Of a stretch of 64,000 nt of DNA, positions 63,501-64,000 are shown in pieces (the first letter of the stretch is position 1; each line of letters opens with the position of its first letter). The DNA comes from Ignavibacteriales bacterium (GTDB lineage Bacteria; Bacteroidota; Ignavibacteria; Ignavibacteriales; Ignavibacteriaceae): positions 3,823,448 to 3,887,447 of the forward strand of contig CP054182.1 of the NCBI GenBank assembly GCA_015709675.1, given 5' to 3'. The notes beneath the pieces are model-generated. The model worked only from the letters and a program-made list of their open reading frames with translations, did no database searches and had not been told where the DNA came from. Made by a program: the position numbers and the translations under genes.

Positions 63501-63916
63501 TGGTTGTGCTAAGCAGCTGCAGTTCGGGGCTGGGAGATCCGGATGCGGAAGAGGGTGTCACCGGCATGAACCGCGCACTGATTGAGGGGGGAGCAAAGAG
63601 TGTTATCTCCACACTCTGGGAAATCAATGATGAATATACATCACGCTTTATGGAGATGTTTTATGATCATCTCAGCGTAGGGATCTCCAAATCGGAAGCA
63701 CTGCGCAGAACCCGGTCAGATTTTATCAGCCAGGTGAATTCTGATCCATACTACTGGGGAGCATTTATTCTCTACGGCGCAGACTCCCCTATGCATATCG
63801 AGAAGAAAAACTATATCTTTATTATGTTTCAATACTTATCTATCGGTTTCGCGGGAGCTTTTGTTTTACTTGTTTATATACGCAGGCTAACACGGCAATT
63901 AGTAATTAGGAGTTAG
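60515..63916 (+). CDS. Membrane-anchored TPR-CHAT (caspase-like) protein
   Basis: An 1133-residue protein, 2 bp after the anti-sigma gene. The N-terminus is a signal anchor (MKRTGLLAGFILIIILTSG); residues ~100-630 form TPR repeats (YGEYDPARELFNKGIEGAKRL, YPDALGYYQEAITIYLKTGN, YTQAIRHYHEAMQLAKKIND and more). A CHAT protease domain follows (~residues 790-1090) with the catalytic His958 in LSAHSS and Cys1002 in LSSCSSG. A final membrane helix (~1099-1122) ends in RRLTRQ. If the N-terminal segment spans with its positive end inside, TPR and CHAT are periplasmic. The final LVIRS and stop come from a heptamer array. Function inferred: a cysteine protease that acts with the upstream genes. Confidence 0.85.
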   Translation: MKRTGLLAGFILIIILTSGPHYQIADKEETEESISSYDEVFEKTVITLRRRNTEEVSLLSARRYKTGYQFAVIRTDSLKKAGNYQAVFDTLDIYFPASPASIVYYEELISTGAGSGNLLLIKNKLDEIRDRPLTPYEEYARGIIMNLRGNIDSAITLFSGIIRKHPELTIVYLRYANALKDKGRYTEARQALKKFFTADNDDSYLHAEAVLLQGTIAFLEGEYDQAMKYYRQAEKLSDELYDIHTGSRARINQGLIYDIYGEYDPARELFNKGIEGAKRLKDPELLAYGYSELGVSYSFTSDYPDALGYYQEAITIYLKTGNSLRLSYLYSNRGNLQNAMGNYAGALASYRAGIEASGDAPRPLIQNLTGMADVYVNAGNYTQAIRHYHEAMQLAKKINDRDLLSSIETGSGSFKLNLGAYEAAEEHFRRALLYTDVKSNPLQAGDIMDKLALSLKGQGKTDSAIILLQEAIRTAEKYQDIILLASASQHLAEIYHGEGEAAKALGILAEIRKSVPAETYPQQHAEAVLTEADIRLQTDNASEAHNLLFSTGVAELTGNNAYLALYYHSLHTRALITLGNRAEAEKELQNAIALYERTAQSLIGGSHDIPGLTKLAAGLYNSQIKLLNERGDYKTAFGYLERKNGGSAFRNVISLTLAQSMDNPDLLDKLYSLAWTAESQIHTQTERDSALQLYNSLLEFLSLQKPVRMEMLSVTEMQSALEEDEYIIALHTTEDSSYIYALGRNEFLTRKIKGGENSLRRIKRGISPNYDRRPGSPDFLNRELFAFDAVAARYLYKHLFGFLNDKLEKGSRLIILPDNIFRDFPFETLVVNSDDENNSFHYEACEFAGERYRFVYTPSFSAYKGLEKINYSKNKTSLLVGNPLVSSSSRGFAERRSIQGNTDGSNTKQFLPLKYSAEEVNSIDNMLDFSTVLTGSFATESRFRELAADASLIHLSAHSSVTKNQPVIYFSGLYDAEHDGILEPGEIASLGLKSEMVVLSSCSSGLGDPDAEEGVTGMNRALIEGGAKSVISTLWEINDEYTSRFMEMFYDHLSVGISKSEALRRTRSDFISQVNSDPYYWGAFILYGADSPMHIEKKNYIFIMFQYLSIGFAGAFVLLVYIRRLTRQLVIRS

Positions 63917-63951
63917 TAATTAGTAAACTCAATTTACAATTTACAATGAAC
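63897..63951 (+). repeat. Double heptamer array at the end of the CHAT gene (AATTAGT then AATTTAC types)
   Basis: The first 30 bp (63897-63926) are identical to 19188-19217 and provide the final codons and TAG stop (63914-63916) of the CHAT gene. A second array (63931-63951) has AATTTAC, AATTTAC, AATGAAC, units also seen at 26660-26694. Confidence 0.9.
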
Positions 63952-64000
63952 AAAATTGAACAGATTTAACCCGCCGAGCAGGTGACCCATTAATAAAGCC

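Overview
The window looks like chromosomal DNA of a Bacteroidota/Chlorobiota-relative, most likely a member of Ignavibacteria. This is inferred from six large secreted proteins that end in the same C-terminal module (signature QNYPNPFNPST, then a short beta-rich tail ending in K), a PorV/PorQ-like outer-membrane protein, a TonB-dependent receptor with a carboxypeptidase-like N-terminal domain, a bacillithiol synthase (BshA), and the gene order miaB / sigma-54 activator / lptE. Unlike classical Bacteroidetes, many genes have recognisable Shine-Dalgarno sequences. I saw no rRNA, tRNA, CRISPR array, phage or transposase gene.

Layout. 1-14011 (minus strand) is a long, tightly packed run of envelope and housekeeping genes: M28 peptidase, bshA, an RsmB/RsmF-type RNA methyltransferase, a small membrane protein, miaB, a SPOR/TPR lipid-envelope protein, an MBL hydrolase, a sigma-54 activator, lptE, a cellulose-synthase-like GT2, a TPR protein, a 3-methyladenine DNA glycosylase, a GT9 heptosyltransferase-like enzyme and a DUF3108 protein. 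14279-19193 (plus) carries a PfkB kinase, an unknown membrane protein, an RmlD-like reductase, an exported GH13 enzyme and an ArsC-like protein. 19381-23211 (minus) is a giant secreted ASH-repeat protein. 23459-25643 (plus) holds threonine aldolase, a thioesterase and a DEDD exonuclease. 25739-26602 is a WG-repeat protein. 27055-37085 (minus) is a five-gene surface-secretion operon: propeller-like protein, TonB receptor, 1183-residue secreted protein, PorV-like protein, and a secreted protein with starch-binding-like domains. 38631-42857 has an M16 peptidase pair and a HAD phosphatase. 42909-47805 (minus) has a YCF48-type propeller, an Ig-like lipoprotein and a YIP1 protein. 48013-51860 (plus) is a sugar ABC importer without an ATPase gene, plus a J-domain protein. 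52082-58917 contains a second YCF48-type protein, a thioesterase, an OmpA/TSP3 protein and another secreted protein. 58979-63916 (plus) is a three-gene unit of ECF sigma factor, membrane anti-sigma factor with TPR tail, and membrane-anchored TPR-CHAT protease.

Two things stand out. First, the sigma / anti-sigma-TPR / TPR-CHAT operon has the parts for protease-triggered release of a sigma factor, recalling the sigma branch of the type III-E CRISPR (Craspase) system but with no CRISPR components nearby. Second, the intergenic DNA holds a family of seven-base tandem repeats of the form AATNNNN in eight places. In four genes the repeat overlaps or supplies the stop codon, and in two of these it also encodes the last few amino acids; an identical 30-bp array sits at two unlinked gene ends. 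Other intergenic elements include a five-unit 53-54 bp hairpin repeat, REP-like hairpin doublets, a perfect 28-bp palindrome and ATCTGCG-type repeats.
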